Shown: piece by piece, positions 17,256 to 27,435 of the stretch
Layout of the letters: every line of letters starts with the position of its first letter
Position numbering within the stretch: the stretch's first letter is position 1
Source of the DNA: Flavobacterium johnsoniae UW101
GTDB taxonomy: Bacteria; Bacteroidota; Bacteroidia; Flavobacteriales; Flavobacteriaceae
Length of the DNA: 64,000 nucleotides
Direction: 5' to 3'
NCBI RefSeq assembly: GCF_000016645.1
Contig: NC_009441.1
Span: 5,208,001 to 5,272,000, forward strand
Notes under the pieces: generated by a model
The model's input: only the letters and a program-made list of their open reading frames with translations
The model's database searches: none
What the model was told of the DNA's origin: nothing
Made by a program: the position numbers and the translations under genes

Positions 17256-19274
17256 TTATTTCTCGATTGGAGTAAATTTTATAGCTGTTCCTCCTCCAGC
17301 TGCCAATTTGATGTTTAAAACGCTTTTGTTATTTACTTTTTGCTTAGAGATTGCAACCGGGTATGGATTTGTTTTGTAATTCGCTCCGCTGCCGTCAGCA
17401 TAGATTTCGGCTTCGTATTCTTTTCCGGCATCTAAGAATGATAAAGCAACATTTAGATCTCTTGCATTTTGGTTGGTAATTGATCCTAAATACCAGTTTT
17501 TCTCATCCCAGTCTTTACGCGCAATTGTAGTGTATTCTCCAATTTTAGAATCTAAAACTTTAGTATCAGACCAGGTGCAAGGCACATCTTTTATGAACTG
17601 AAATTCAGGTTTGCCAACATAATTTTCCGGTAAATCTGATGCCATTTGCAATGGGCTGAAAATGATAACATACAATGCTAATTGGTTTGCCAGGGTTGTC
17701 TGTACTCTTGCTCCAGAAGGTGTTTTGTAATCAAAATTGAAATTCCCCGGAGTGTAATCAAACGGACCTGAAAGCATTCTTGTAAACGGTAAAGTTGTTA
17801 AATGCTGCGGCGTGTTTCCGCCGTCTACAGACCATGCGTTGTATTCCTGCCCTCTTCCGCCTTCCTGAGACATAAAGTTTGGATAGGTACGCTGTAATCC
17901 TGTTCCTTTTATTGGCTCGTGATTATCGATCATGATGTGATATTTGGCCGCAGTTTCGATCACTTTTCTGTAATGACGAGATGCATACTGGCTGTCATGC
18001 CATTCTTTTTTATCCAAATATTTGTTTACATAACCTGTTTTAACTGAATTCACGCCCATTTTTTGATACAATTTAAAAGCATCTTCTAATTGGCTTTCAT
18101 AATGTTTAGAAGCACCTGCTGTTTCGTGATGTCCTATTAAACGAACATTTTTCATGGCAGCATATTTTGTAATTTCTTCCAGATTAAAATCAGGATATGC
18201 TTTTACAAAACTAAATGCACTTCCGTCGGCAGTCCAGTCGCCGTCCCAGCCCTCGTTCCAGCCTTCAACCAGAACGCCGTCAAAATTGTTTTTCGCAGCA
18301 AAATCAATATATTCTTTTGTATTTTTTGTTGTAGCACCATGTTTAGGCCCTTGTCCCCAAGTGAATTTTTCTAAGTGCATTCCCCACCAGATTCCAATAT
18401 ATTTAGAAGGTGTAATCCAGGAAAGATCTTCAATTTTTGAAGGTTCATTTAAATTCAGCATGATCGTGGAAGTTGCAACCTCTCCCGGATTCTCACCCAC
18501 AACAACTGTTCTCCAAGGTGTTTTAAATGGAGTTTCAGCATATACTTTTACTCCGTCTGCCCACGGCACTAAATCACTTTTGTATTGTTTGTCGCTTGTT
18601 TTTAAAAGTGTCATCGAAGCAAAATCAGTCAAATTAGCCTCATGAATTGCTACATACAATTTATTTTTTGTTTCAAAAGTAGCCGGCGTATTAATTGTAT
18701 CGGTTTTACTTATAGGAGTTTTACGGTATTCACTTTCGTAATAACTATTTTCGCGGTGTACCGGAATCCACCAAACGTCGTTGTTATCTTTAAAAGTAAA
18801 TTGCGTGATTTCATTCGAGATTTTCACTTTACCTAAATTAGGCTGTTTTGGAAATTCATATCGAAATCCTAAACCATCATCAAAAACTCTGAAAATAATA
18901 TCTACTAAACGCTCTTCTCCTTTTGATTCTTTTAAATGAACAATCAATTCGTTGTGGTGATCGCGGACTTTTTTGAATTCTCCCCAAGGCTGTTCCCAGG
19001 TTTCATCTGCAGATTTTTCTTCGGTAGAAACGACTTCAAAACCGTCGGTCATTTTTTGAATTCCCTGAAATTCAAATCCTAACAAAGAGGGTTCTATAAC
19101 CGATTTTCCGTTTTTAGAAAAGCTGTATTGAGGCTGTCCTGAAGGTGTTAATTCAAAAATTAATTCGGTGACTTTTCCCGGCGAGTTGATTTTATATGTT
19201 TTTTTAGTACTGCAGGCAAAAAGAAGCATTGAAGCTAAGGCGATTATACAGTATCTATATCTTATGTTTCTCAT
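17256..19274 (-). CDS. GH97 family alpha-glucosidase (SusB-like), lipoprotein
   Basis: A 672-residue protein with a lipobox ending in Cys21 (MLLFAC). It has the three-part GH97 layout: N-terminal beta-supersandwich, a central (beta/alpha)8 barrel (about residues 290-560) and a C-terminal beta domain. Conserved blocks include FDGVLVEGWNEGWDGDW, GVNSVKTGYVNKYL, IDNHEPIKGTGLQRTYPN and SQEGGRGQEYNAW. In the SusB-type inverting branch a Gly occupies the nucleophile position of the retaining branch. The KTGYV block here has Gly, so inverting alpha-glucosidase activity is inferred. It is the last gene of the locus, 25 bp after the GH99-like gene. Confidence 0.9.
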   Translation of the reverse strand: MRNIRYRYCIIALASMLLFACSTKKTYKINSPGKVTELIFELTPSGQPQYSFSKNGKSVIEPSLLGFEFQGIQKMTDGFEVVSTEEKSADETWEQPWGEFKKVRDHHNELIVHLKESKGEERLVDIIFRVFDDGLGFRYEFPKQPNLGKVKISNEITQFTFKDNNDVWWIPVHRENSYYESEYRKTPISKTDTINTPATFETKNKLYVAIHEANLTDFASMTLLKTSDKQYKSDLVPWADGVKVYAETPFKTPWRTVVVGENPGEVATSTIMLNLNEPSKIEDLSWITPSKYIGIWWGMHLEKFTWGQGPKHGATTKNTKEYIDFAAKNNFDGVLVEGWNEGWDGDWTADGSAFSFVKAYPDFNLEEITKYAAMKNVRLIGHHETAGASKHYESQLEDAFKLYQKMGVNSVKTGYVNKYLDKKEWHDSQYASRHYRKVIETAAKYHIMIDNHEPIKGTGLQRTYPNFMSQEGGRGQEYNAWSVDGGNTPQHLTTLPFTRMLSGPFDYTPGNFNFDYKTPSGARVQTTLANQLALYVIIFSPLQMASDLPENYVGKPEFQFIKDVPCTWSDTKVLDSKIGEYTTIARKDWDEKNWYLGSITNQNARDLNVALSFLDAGKEYEAEIYADGSGANYKTNPYPVAISKQKVNNKSVLNIKLAAGGGTAIKFTPIEK

Positions 19275-19299
19275 TATGTATTGGTATTAATTACGGCTC

Positions 19300-20544
19300 T
19301 TATTTTATTTCGTTTATTAACTGTTTTGCTTTTGCAGGCTGCATTGAAACAAAATAATTAAAAGCCTGATCCAGCTTGTTCTGAACATCGGCATTCCCTT
19401 TCTTTTCTACACGCAGATTGTACATTTTGCTTATTTCCGGAAAAACAGATTCGGTATTTTTAACTCCGGCAAATGCCTTTACTTTTTCGATATACGTGTA
19501 TCCAAATTCAACTGTAGGTTCGAACATTGTTCCTTCTCCAAAGTCATTCCATGTAATCAGCTGCAGATAATTTAAATTGGCATTTTTAGCTAATTCGAGT
19601 GTTGCATCCAGCGTTGCGCCATTGTTGTGTTCAATTGTCCATCCAATTGCTGCTCCGCCGCCGCCTTCGGCATAAAAATCTTTAAAACCAGGATAAGCAC
19701 TTCCCATAGCAACAGAAAGTTTTGGTTTTGTGTTGGTGTAATAATTCGTTAAGAAACTATTGTCTTTATAAACCCAGGCATATTCTCCAGCTGCATTTGC
19801 ACCAGCTTCTACAGACTGATCCCAAAGGGTTAAAAATGTAGGTTTTGTAGTTAATGTATTAAAAACATTCGTCCATTCAGCAGGTGTCTGCAATACAATT
19901 GGTCCAAAATTAAGCAGTAATGGTTTTCCGTCTACTTTAATGTAATTGGCATTATTAAAATAGTTTTTTTCCATGTAAGCCAAATCTGTTTTTGCAGCGC
20001 TGGTCACAGAAATTGCTTTTCCGGCATTTACCACATTTGTTGTAGTTCTGTCTTCATAAACTATGGCATATTCTAAACCAACTTTGTCCAGAACTGCAAT
20101 AAGCTGTTCTGTGTTTTCTTTTACCATTCGGTAATCGTTTACGTCGTAAGTTCCGTACCAATCGATTAAAATTCCATCGATTCCTGAATATTTCATCAAT
20201 AATAAATGATTTTCAATCACATTTTTATCGCCGGAATGATACGGTCCGATAAGAGGATAATAGTACGACGCAATTTCTCTGCGGTTATTTGCTCCTACCG
20301 TATTCGGGTTTTTGTTTGCCATTGTCCAATGGTAGCCCCATTTTTTATCGGCGCTGCTTTCATTGGTTTCAAACCATGGCATGTAATGAACATAAATTTT
20401 GGTGCTGTTTGTTTTTTCAATCGCAACCGGTTTAAGCGTTTCAGGTTTTACAGGCTCATCTGAACCTTTATCATCACTGCTGCAGCCAGAAACGACTAAA
20501 ATGTTCATTATCCCGAAAAACAATAATGTGATATATCTTTTCAT
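19300..20544 (-). CDS. GH99-like (GH71/99-type) lipoprotein
   Basis: A lipoprotein signal with Cys21 is followed by a Ser/Asp-rich linker, typical of surface lipoproteins in Bacteroidota. The catalytic-type domain has KIYVHYMPWFE, the IDGILIDWYG strand and LITWNDFGEGTMFEPT. The last corresponds to the WNExxEGT block that carries the catalytic acids in GH99 endo-alpha-mannosidases. It is likely a retaining-type glycan hydrolase on the cell surface, but several GH99-like clades lack a proven substrate. It is transcribed with susCD. Confidence 0.75.
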   Translation of the reverse strand: MKRYITLLFFGIMNILVVSGCSSDDKGSDEPVKPETLKPVAIEKTNSTKIYVHYMPWFETNESSADKKWGYHWTMANKNPNTVGANNRREIASYYYPLIGPYHSGDKNVIENHLLLMKYSGIDGILIDWYGTYDVNDYRMVKENTEQLIAVLDKVGLEYAIVYEDRTTTNVVNAGKAISVTSAAKTDLAYMEKNYFNNANYIKVDGKPLLLNFGPIVLQTPAEWTNVFNTLTTKPTFLTLWDQSVEAGANAAGEYAWVYKDNSFLTNYYTNTKPKLSVAMGSAYPGFKDFYAEGGGGAAIGWTIEHNNGATLDATLELAKNANLNYLQLITWNDFGEGTMFEPTVEFGYTYIEKVKAFAGVKNTESVFPEISKMYNLRVEKKGNADVQNKLDQAFNYFVSMQPAKAKQLINEIK

Positions 20545-20575
20545 ATTGATTTTTGTTTTTATTATTTTTTGCCAC

Positions 20576-20593
20576 TCCCGATAGTTATCGGGA
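20576..20593. repeat. TCCCGATA-GT-TATCGGGA palindrome
   Basis: An 18-bp perfect hairpin lies in the 219-bp gap between the SusD and GH99-like genes. This CCCGATA..TATCGGG palindrome is a common dispersed element in flavobacteria (from memory). In this place it could modulate expression of the enzymes relative to susCD. Confidence 0.6.
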
Positions 20594-20715
20594 TAAAAAA
20601 TTAAAAAGGATTTTTTATTAAAAACTTAATTCTTTAATCAGTGAAAATCATTTAATCTGCGGCAAAAATATTTTCATTAAAATTGAAGCCATTCAGATAT
20701 TCTCATTTTAAAATA

Positions 20716-20754
20716 TGTCAGCCTTCCACGACTAACCAACATGGAAGACTGACA
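20716..20754 (-). terminator. Intercistronic hairpin after susD
   Basis: TGTCAG-c-CTTCCA (20716-20728) pairs with TGGAAG-a-CTGACA (20742-20754) around a 13-nt loop, 10 bp past the susD stop. There is a moderate T-tail on the minus strand. It may be an attenuator or an mRNA-stabilising hairpin that keeps susCD levels above the enzyme genes. Confidence 0.6.
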
Positions 20755-20763
20755 TTCAGTAAC

Positions 20764-22278
20764 CTAATTTACCGGGTACCCAGGATTTTGTACCAGATTT
20801 TTATTAGTCGTTAAAACTGTACTAGGAATTGGGAAAATTGCTCTGTATTTTTCAGTTGTTCCTTTTTCCCACCATGGATTGAAGAATGTTCCAAAACGAA
20901 TATTATCAGTTCTTCTTCTTCCTTCGAAAGTAAATTCTCTTAGTAATTCTTTATCAATAAAGTCAAGATCAATTACTGCCGGCATTTCTGCTCCAGCACG
21001 AGATGTTATCTGCTGTACAAATGGTTTTGCCAAATCTGGTGAACCTAAACGAACGTAACATTCTGCCTGCATCATTAAAATTTCGGCATAACGAATTAAA
21101 ACTAAATCGTGATCGCGTTCCCAAGTTTCTCCGGCTTTCATTTCGTATTTTCCTAAACGAACTCCCTGATTGTCTTTAGCGTTAGCTACACTTGTAACTT
21201 CCTCAGTATAAGTTAGAGGTTCTCCGTTATCCATCATAATTACAGTTCCTGTTGCCATGTTGATCTGGTCTCCGGCAACCATACATTTCTTTCTTTTATC
21301 TGTATCTGCAAAAGAAGAATATACTCCCGGCTGTGCGCACATTCCGTTTGCGCTCCAAGGATAATCGTTTCCAGAAACAGACATTGTTAATCTGTGCAGG
21401 TAGTGGCATGACATTGAGTTCATGTAATTTCCAACTGTTCCAGCTTTTGAATCGTAAGGAATAGCAAAAATAATTTCAGGCGATTTCTCATTTTCTGTTG
21501 AGAAATTGGTAAAGAAATCTGGTGTTAATGTGTAACCTGAAACTTTTTGGCACATATTGATACAATCCTGCCAGCGTGGTGTTCCTATGAAAGCTTCAGA
21601 GTTAAGATATAATCTTGCTAAGATAGAATATGCTACATTTTTTGTCATTTTAGAATACACCACATTTGATGATAAATATGGAATTGCATCTAAGAATTCT
21701 TTTTCGACAAAATCATATACTTGTTTTCTTGTAGAATTTGACGGTAATGAAGTGTCTTCAAAATTGGTAACGATAGGCACGTTTCCAAATGCATCTAAAA
21801 GATTGTAATAGTAATATGCTCTTAATGCTTTTAATTCTGCATAAATTGGTGCTTTTGACGCATCGCTTAAAGATGATTTATCGATTTGATAAATGATCGC
21901 GTTAATTTTTGCAATTCCGGTGTAGTTGTAACGCCATGCTGCAAGAATCAAACGGTTATCTGCTTTCCAGGTATGTTTTTGTGCGTCCTGATATTGTCCG
22001 CCATCGTACCAGTTTGTTCCCCTTGTTGGAATAGTAGCTTCATCAGAAACTGTTTCATTCAAAAAGAATACAAACTCACAGGTTGGGTAATTGTTCGATA
22101 TATTATCAGCAAATCCTCTTAACGAAGAATATGCTCCTCCTACCAATGCATCAACTTCTTTTGGAGTATTTCCAAAATTTCCATCCTGTACCTTGTCGTA
22201 TAAATCCTCATTTAAGTTGGTACATGATATCGTAAAAAGCATGCTTACTAATAATGCTGCTGTTATTTTGATTTTCAT
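20764..22278 (-). CDS. susD: RagB/SusD family glycan-binding lipoprotein
   Basis: The lipobox SISC-type signal ends at Cys19 and the mature protein starts CTNLNEDLYDK. The 504-residue alpha-helical SusD fold is supported by AELKALRAYYYYNLLDAFGNVPI and by the C-terminal REFTFEGRRRTDNIRFGTF, both hallmarks of the family. SusD proteins form the lid of the SusC transporter on the cell surface. It is 24 bp downstream of susC. Confidence 0.95.
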   Translation of the reverse strand: MKIKITAALLVSMLFTISCTNLNEDLYDKVQDGNFGNTPKEVDALVGGAYSSLRGFADNISNNYPTCEFVFFLNETVSDEATIPTRGTNWYDGGQYQDAQKHTWKADNRLILAAWRYNYTGIAKINAIIYQIDKSSLSDASKAPIYAELKALRAYYYYNLLDAFGNVPIVTNFEDTSLPSNSTRKQVYDFVEKEFLDAIPYLSSNVVYSKMTKNVAYSILARLYLNSEAFIGTPRWQDCINMCQKVSGYTLTPDFFTNFSTENEKSPEIIFAIPYDSKAGTVGNYMNSMSCHYLHRLTMSVSGNDYPWSANGMCAQPGVYSSFADTDKRKKCMVAGDQINMATGTVIMMDNGEPLTYTEEVTSVANAKDNQGVRLGKYEMKAGETWERDHDLVLIRYAEILMMQAECYVRLGSPDLAKPFVQQITSRAGAEMPAVIDLDFIDKELLREFTFEGRRRTDNIRFGTFFNPWWEKGTTEKYRAIFPIPSTVLTTNKNLVQNPGYPVN

Positions 22279-22302
22279 TTTTTCTATTTTTGAGTTAGTC
22301 GC

Positions 22303-25300
22303 CTAGTTATTAAGCGTAAAGTTTAATCCAACAGAAATTGTAGTTGGTCTAGGATAATTGTTGTACTTGTCTATACCAGGTCCTGCTAATCCGGTTTTAT
22401 CCATCACTCCGTTTTGATTAACACCATCCTGCGCATTTAATCCAATCTCAGGGTCTACTCCTTTATATTTTGTAAATACAGCAAGGTTTTCTCCCATGAT
22501 GTACATTCTTAATTTTGAATTCTTGAAATTCAATGGTAAAGTGTATCCTATTGAAAGTGTCTGAAGTCTAAAGAAAGAAGCATCTTCAATCCAGTAATCT
22601 GAATATTTTGGAGCAGAAGTAATACCGCTTCCTAAGAAATCATCTGGTACATTGTAAGTAGGTAACCTGTTAGGATCATTAAGCATCATGTTTGTCGCAT
22701 TAAGTGCTTTTTGCCCGAACATTCCATATCCAGAAATTCCAAGGTCAAAGTTTTTGTATGTAAAGTTCATACCAATACCTAAAGTTAAATCTGGCTGAAT
22801 GTTACCTAAATCTGTTTTATCAGCATCAACTAAAGCATTTTCTGCTACTATATCACCAGCTGCATTGTAGTATTGTATTTTACCATTTGCATCAAGACCT
22901 GCATTTCTGAATCCCCAGAAAGTTCCAACAGGATATCCTTCGGCAATAATTTGAGAATACTGCCCAGACATACCAGCTAAACCGTGTAATGAACCACTGT
23001 AAATAACATCAGTTTTATAAGTAGGGTTTGAAAGTTTTTCAATTTTCTGAACGTTGTGTCCTAAAGTTAAATTTGCATTCCATGTAAATTTATCACCTCT
23101 TACGATATCAGCATTTAAAGTTAACTCAACTCCTTTGTTTGACATTTCACCTACGTTTGCCAGCATTGTTCCTACTAAGTAAGGAGGCTGAGGCACTTCG
23201 TAAGTATATAATAAATCGTCAGTATTTTTTTGGTACCATTCTAATGATCCCGTAATTCTGTCGAATAAAGTAAAATCAACTCCAATATTTAATTGTCTTG
23301 TTGATTCCCATTTCAAATCAGGATTAGGGTTTTGTGTTGGAGAATATGCTAAACTCCATCTTCCTGTAGCAGGATCGTAGTAACTGTCGTTTCCAACTCC
23401 TAAAATTGATAATGATTTGTATTCGCCAATTCCATCCTGATTACCTGTAACTCCGTAACCTACTCTTAATTTTAAAGAATTTAACCAGTCTTTTGTACCG
23501 CTCATGAAATTTTCGTTAGAGATTCTCCACGCTGCAGATGCAGATGGGAAAGTTCCCCATTTGTTATTTTCTCCAAAACGGCTTGAACCATCTCGTCTTA
23601 CAGTTGCAGTAAGTAAGTATTTCCCATCGTAACCATAGTTAGCACGAGCATAAAAAGAAACCAAATTTGATTTTCCTTTGTATGAATACACATCGCCTAA
23701 ACGATAATTAGAACCTGCACCTAAATTGTTATAACTAAAAGCATCTGTTACGAAACCAGAACGCTGTGCGCCAAATCCTTCGTAAATATTTTCAAGATAA
23801 GAATACCCTGCAAGAGCGCTGATGTTATGTTTGTCGATTACTTTAGAATAATTTACATAAAGTTCTCCCTGAGCATTTGTATATTCTTCGTAAGTTCTTT
23901 GTGCGTAACCAGATTCAGAACGTCCTTCCATAATAGCATAAGTTGGTTTGTAAGTACCGCCTTTAGCCGCATTATGCTCTAATGAAATATTAGCAACTGC
24001 CTGAAAATCATTTAAGAATTTAACCTCTGTTTTAAAATATCCTAAAAGTCTGTGTCTCTCATTATCAACCGTTCTGTTAGTTAAAATCTCAACCGGGTTT
24101 TCGTATAATGTGTAATTCACATTCGTGAAATTTCCATTCTTATCATAAACCGGAATAGTTGGGTTTAAGTTATAAGCACGCTCAAAAATTCTATAATCAA
24201 TAGGGTGCCATTTGTCGATATTAGCAAATAACCCCATGTCGAATTTTACATCTTTATTGTCTCCTAGATATTGGTAAGCATTTACGTTTCCGCTTAATCT
24301 TTCTAAACCTGATTTTTTAATAACACCTTCATTATTCAGGTAAGCAATAGAAGCTCTAAAACCACTGTCCGCTTTTCCAGAATTGATGCTTAAAGTATGA
24401 GATTGTGAAATTGCTGTCTGCTCAATCGCTTTCTGCCAGTTTGTATTTCCTCCAAAATCAATAGCATCTTTATTTCCAGTTTCACGCATATAACCTCTCC
24501 ATTGGTTTGCAGATAAAAGATCTAAATTATCTGTAACATAACCAATGCTGGACTGTCCGTTGTACACTACAGAAACTCCTTTTGTACCTGATTTTGTTGT
24601 AATAATAATAACTCCGTTTGCTCCTCTTGAACCATAAATAGCGGTTGCCGAAGCATCTTTAAGTACGTCTACTGATTTAATATCTGCAGGCTGCACTACG
24701 TTTATATCAACACCTGCAATACCGTCAACTACAATAAGCGGACTGTTGCTTGCTGTTAAAGAAGTTCCTCCACGTAAACGGATTGTTGAACCCGCTGCAG
24801 GATCTCCAGAAGGACGGATAATGTTTAATCCGGCAACTTTTCCCTGCAAAACCTGCTCTGTAGAAGAAATTGTTCCTTTTACTAAATTATCTGCCGTAAC
24901 AGTTGAGATTGCACCCGTTAAATCAGATTTCTTCTGCGTTCCATAACCTACAGAAACTACCTGAACTTCGTTTAACTGATAACCATCATTTTGCAGACGA
25001 ACTTCTAATTTTGAAGTCGATGCCGTAATTTGAACTTTTTGTGTTGATGATCCGATGAATGAAACTTCGATTGAACCTCCTACGGCTACCTCAAGGGTGA
25101 ATTTACCGTCAAAATCTGTTGTTGTTGCGTTTCTGGTTCCTGTTTCTAATACCGAAGCACCCGGAAGCACAGTACCCGTATTGTCATAAACGGTACCCGT
25201 TACAAGCTTTTTTCCCTGAGCAAACATTCCTGCCGAAAGAAAAAGCATGAAAATCATGAATACCAGCGATTTAATAGTCCACATTTGATGCAGGACTATT

Positions 25301-25320
25301 CTTTTATTTTTACTATTCAT
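22303..25320 (-). CDS. susC: SusC/RagA family TonB-dependent outer-membrane transporter
   Basis: 1005 residues: signal peptide, a carboxypeptidase-D-like N-terminal domain (about residues 38-115), a plug beginning near VVSVGYGTQKKSDLTGAIS with the SusC-specific DVLKDASATAIYGSRGANGVIIITTK, then a 22-strand barrel ending in YPRPTTISVGLNFTLNN. No STN domain is present, so it is a plain importer and not a signalling receptor. It imports the oligosaccharide captured by SusD, using TonB energy. Confidence 0.96.
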   Translation of the reverse strand: MNSKNKRIVLHQMWTIKSLVFMIFMLFLSAGMFAQGKKLVTGTVYDNTGTVLPGASVLETGTRNATTTDFDGKFTLEVAVGGSIEVSFIGSSTQKVQITASTSKLEVRLQNDGYQLNEVQVVSVGYGTQKKSDLTGAISTVTADNLVKGTISSTEQVLQGKVAGLNIIRPSGDPAAGSTIRLRGGTSLTASNSPLIVVDGIAGVDINVVQPADIKSVDVLKDASATAIYGSRGANGVIIITTKSGTKGVSVVYNGQSSIGYVTDNLDLLSANQWRGYMRETGNKDAIDFGGNTNWQKAIEQTAISQSHTLSINSGKADSGFRASIAYLNNEGVIKKSGLERLSGNVNAYQYLGDNKDVKFDMGLFANIDKWHPIDYRIFERAYNLNPTIPVYDKNGNFTNVNYTLYENPVEILTNRTVDNERHRLLGYFKTEVKFLNDFQAVANISLEHNAAKGGTYKPTYAIMEGRSESGYAQRTYEEYTNAQGELYVNYSKVIDKHNISALAGYSYLENIYEGFGAQRSGFVTDAFSYNNLGAGSNYRLGDVYSYKGKSNLVSFYARANYGYDGKYLLTATVRRDGSSRFGENNKWGTFPSASAAWRISNENFMSGTKDWLNSLKLRVGYGVTGNQDGIGEYKSLSILGVGNDSYYDPATGRWSLAYSPTQNPNPDLKWESTRQLNIGVDFTLFDRITGSLEWYQKNTDDLLYTYEVPQPPYLVGTMLANVGEMSNKGVELTLNADIVRGDKFTWNANLTLGHNVQKIEKLSNPTYKTDVIYSGSLHGLAGMSGQYSQIIAEGYPVGTFWGFRNAGLDANGKIQYYNAAGDIVAENALVDADKTDLGNIQPDLTLGIGMNFTYKNFDLGISGYGMFGQKALNATNMMLNDPNRLPTYNVPDDFLGSGITSAPKYSDYWIEDASFFRLQTLSIGYTLPLNFKNSKLRMYIMGENLAVFTKYKGVDPEIGLNAQDGVNQNGVMDKTGLAGPGIDKYNNYPRPTTISVGLNFTLNN

Positions 25321-25348
25321 TAGAATGATGTTTTAATTTGATAGTGAA

Positions 25349-26431
25349 TTATTTGTCTAAAGTTTTAAGCGGAATCGTTGTGTCTGAAATTGTTTTGTCT
25401 TTGTTGTCTTTTACCAAAACATGTATTTCGCTTAAAGCTGGAGAATCTTTTAGTTCTGAAACTAAATTGACAAATCCTTTTATCTCTGCAACTCCTCCGG
25501 TAAACTCACCAGAAATCACTTTTGTTCCGGCAGTAATCGTGTAGATTAATTTGTTTACACCCGGCTCATTATTTTTTCTATAGATTCCTAAGAAATCTTT
25601 TTGACTGATCTGCAATGGAAAAAATCCAAAAATCGGTGCCGGCGGCGGTACGTAAGCCCCTGCATATAATACCTGATCCGGAGTAGTTCCTGCCCAGTCG
25701 TCTTTTACCATCAGGAAAACTAAGTTTTTCATCTCATAACCATCTGGCGCATTGTAATAATCTTTAGGAACTAAATCCATTTTGTAGAAACCGTTTCCTA
25801 AATCTTTAAGTTTTGTTTTTTCAACAATGTCCGGTAACCATGACTGATATTCTTGTTTAAGATCCCAATCGTTTAGTCCGCTGTGCATGTGAACACTTGA
25901 TGCGCCTGCAAAACCAGGAGCTAAATTGGCATTAAACAAGATACTCACACCTTTGTCTAAAGTTGGTTTTGTTGGATATGCTCTGATTAACTCATTTGCA
26001 GTATAAAATGTTGTAAAATCAGTGTAAGGCATATTCGCAACTTCAGATTGTTTAGATCCGTTTTTGTTTTTTAAACGAAACCAAAAGCCTGCACTTGCAG
26101 CAATTTCTGCCGGAGTTTTAGAAAAGTATAATGTTGGAGTTAAAGTAAAACTCCATACTTTGTTTCCTTCATATTTCAATTTGGCAAAATCAGATGAGTT
26201 TTCCCAATTGTTTGCATCCGGTTCAGATGGAGACCAGATCCAAATGTATAGATCTTCATTTTCAGCAAATGTAGTACTTGCAAGATCGAAATACCACGTC
26301 ACTTTTTCATCATATTTGTAAACTACCGGAAATGATGACATTGCACCAACAGCTCCTGCGGCTTCTTGTGCCTTAGTAAAATTAGGAGCCATCAAAAGGG
26401 CAAGTAAAATTGTATATAGAAATTTTTTCAT
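25349..26431 (-). CDS. Secreted protein of the polysaccharide locus, probable glycan-binding (SusE/F-like)
   Basis: A signal peptide (MKKFLYTILLALLMAPNFTKAQ) precedes about 340 residues of beta-rich sequence with several Trp-containing segments: VTWYFDLAST, YIWIWSPSEPDANNWENS and SVHMHSGLNDWDL. They resemble starch-binding-type modules of SusE/SusF proteins or DUF4961. I cannot name the family with certainty. It lies 28 bp upstream of susC and 8 bp after the small lipoprotein, so it is part of the operon, unusually before susCD. Confidence 0.6.
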   Translation of the reverse strand: MKKFLYTILLALLMAPNFTKAQEAAGAVGAMSSFPVVYKYDEKVTWYFDLASTTFAENEDLYIWIWSPSEPDANNWENSSDFAKLKYEGNKVWSFTLTPTLYFSKTPAEIAASAGFWFRLKNKNGSKQSEVANMPYTDFTTFYTANELIRAYPTKPTLDKGVSILFNANLAPGFAGASSVHMHSGLNDWDLKQEYQSWLPDIVEKTKLKDLGNGFYKMDLVPKDYYNAPDGYEMKNLVFLMVKDDWAGTTPDQVLYAGAYVPPPAPIFGFFPLQISQKDFLGIYRKNNEPGVNKLIYTITAGTKVISGEFTGGVAEIKGFVNLVSELKDSPALSEIHVLVKDNKDKTISDTTIPLKTLDK

Positions 26432-26439
26432 ATTACTTT

Positions 26440-26961
26440 TTAGTTAATAGCATTTAATTTGAATACATAAGTCAAAAACGCAGTTCCTTCTGAAGAACGT
26501 ACCAGCTGAAATTCCATTTCGCCGCTCTTTCCAGGGACAGATGATAATCTAAGTTCGTCTGTTTTTTGAGTTTTTTGTGCGTCGCTGTATAAGTAAATTT
26601 TAACCGCACTGGCATTAGTCTGCTGAAAATCTGAACTTAGTTCCCAGTATCCTTTTAGAGCAAATAAAGGAGGAACATTCCCCGTTACTTCATAACTTGT
26701 AGGTCTGTTTTTTTCGTCTACGCTGAAATTAATTTTAAAATCTTCGTAGTTAAAAAAAGTACTCAAGTTTTCTTCGTTTGGTTCGATCTTATTTGTCTTA
26801 GCAAATTCATCAACCATCTTTAAATTTGTTAATCCCCAATTGCCATTTACTTTCTCATAAATCGTAATTGGATCAACATAGCTGCCGTCTTCTGTATTAT
26901 CGCAGCTAATGGCGAAAAAACACATAAAAAGAGCTAACCAGTAATAACTTTTACTTCTCAT
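26440..26961 (-). CDS. DUF5004-like lipoprotein
   Basis: A 173-residue lipoprotein (Cys20 in FFAISC) with a lipocalin-like beta pattern: GNWGLTNLKMVDEF near the N-terminus and GYWELSSDFQQTNASAVKIYLY. This fits DUF5004-type lipoproteins that often accompany SusCD pairs in Bacteroidota. The family assignment is from motif memory only. It is the first gene of the operon, so the promoter should lie within the next 470 bp upstream. Confidence 0.55.
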   Translation of the reverse strand: MRSKSYYWLALFMCFFAISCDNTEDGSYVDPITIYEKVNGNWGLTNLKMVDEFAKTNKIEPNEENLSTFFNYEDFKINFSVDEKNRPTSYEVTGNVPPLFALKGYWELSSDFQQTNASAVKIYLYSDAQKTQKTDELRLSSVPGKSGEMEFQLVRSSEGTAFLTYVFKLNAIN

Positions 26962-27435
26962 AAATTTTTGGTTTTTGTTAGTTTTTCATCCTCTTAAAAG
27001 GACAGTACGAAACTAGATCTTAAATAAATCTAAAAAAAAATATCTGCGAAAAATCAAGATATATTTCAAACGTTTTCGTAATTAAAATACTGAATGTCAA
27101 TATTTTAAAATTTTAGTAAAAACATAAAAATCAAGGTCTTGTTTAGATGAAAAGTGCGTGTAGAATAATGGTAAATATGACAATATGGAAATTTTATATG
27201 ATAATTTTTCAACTATACATATATATAATCACATTTTATTGTATAATTGCAAATTATTAGAGTACTTTTAACATTTCAAAGCCCTTTCTAGGCCTCTGAG
27301 ATGCTTTTTTAAAGAAAATCTCAACAAGCTGCTCTTGACTCTAAAAACTGAAAATCATCAGTTTTAATTAATTTTGTATTTAAAACGAATTAACTCAACC
27401 TATAATTTATCTTACCCTAAAACCACAACCAAACC
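26962..27435. promoter_or_regulatory. Divergent regulatory region of the polysaccharide locus
   Basis: This 474-bp AT-rich gap separates the sus operon from its regulator gene. On the minus strand a TTTG followed about 24 bp later by TATTTTTT is only a weak promoter match. No convincing exact -33/-7 pair is visible on either strand. A SusR-type activator site is expected here but cannot be pointed to. Confidence 0.4.

Noticed and set aside
18154..18836. Antisense frames within the GH97 gene
   Set aside because: Shadows of a strongly conserved gene on the other strand; no domain and no start signals.
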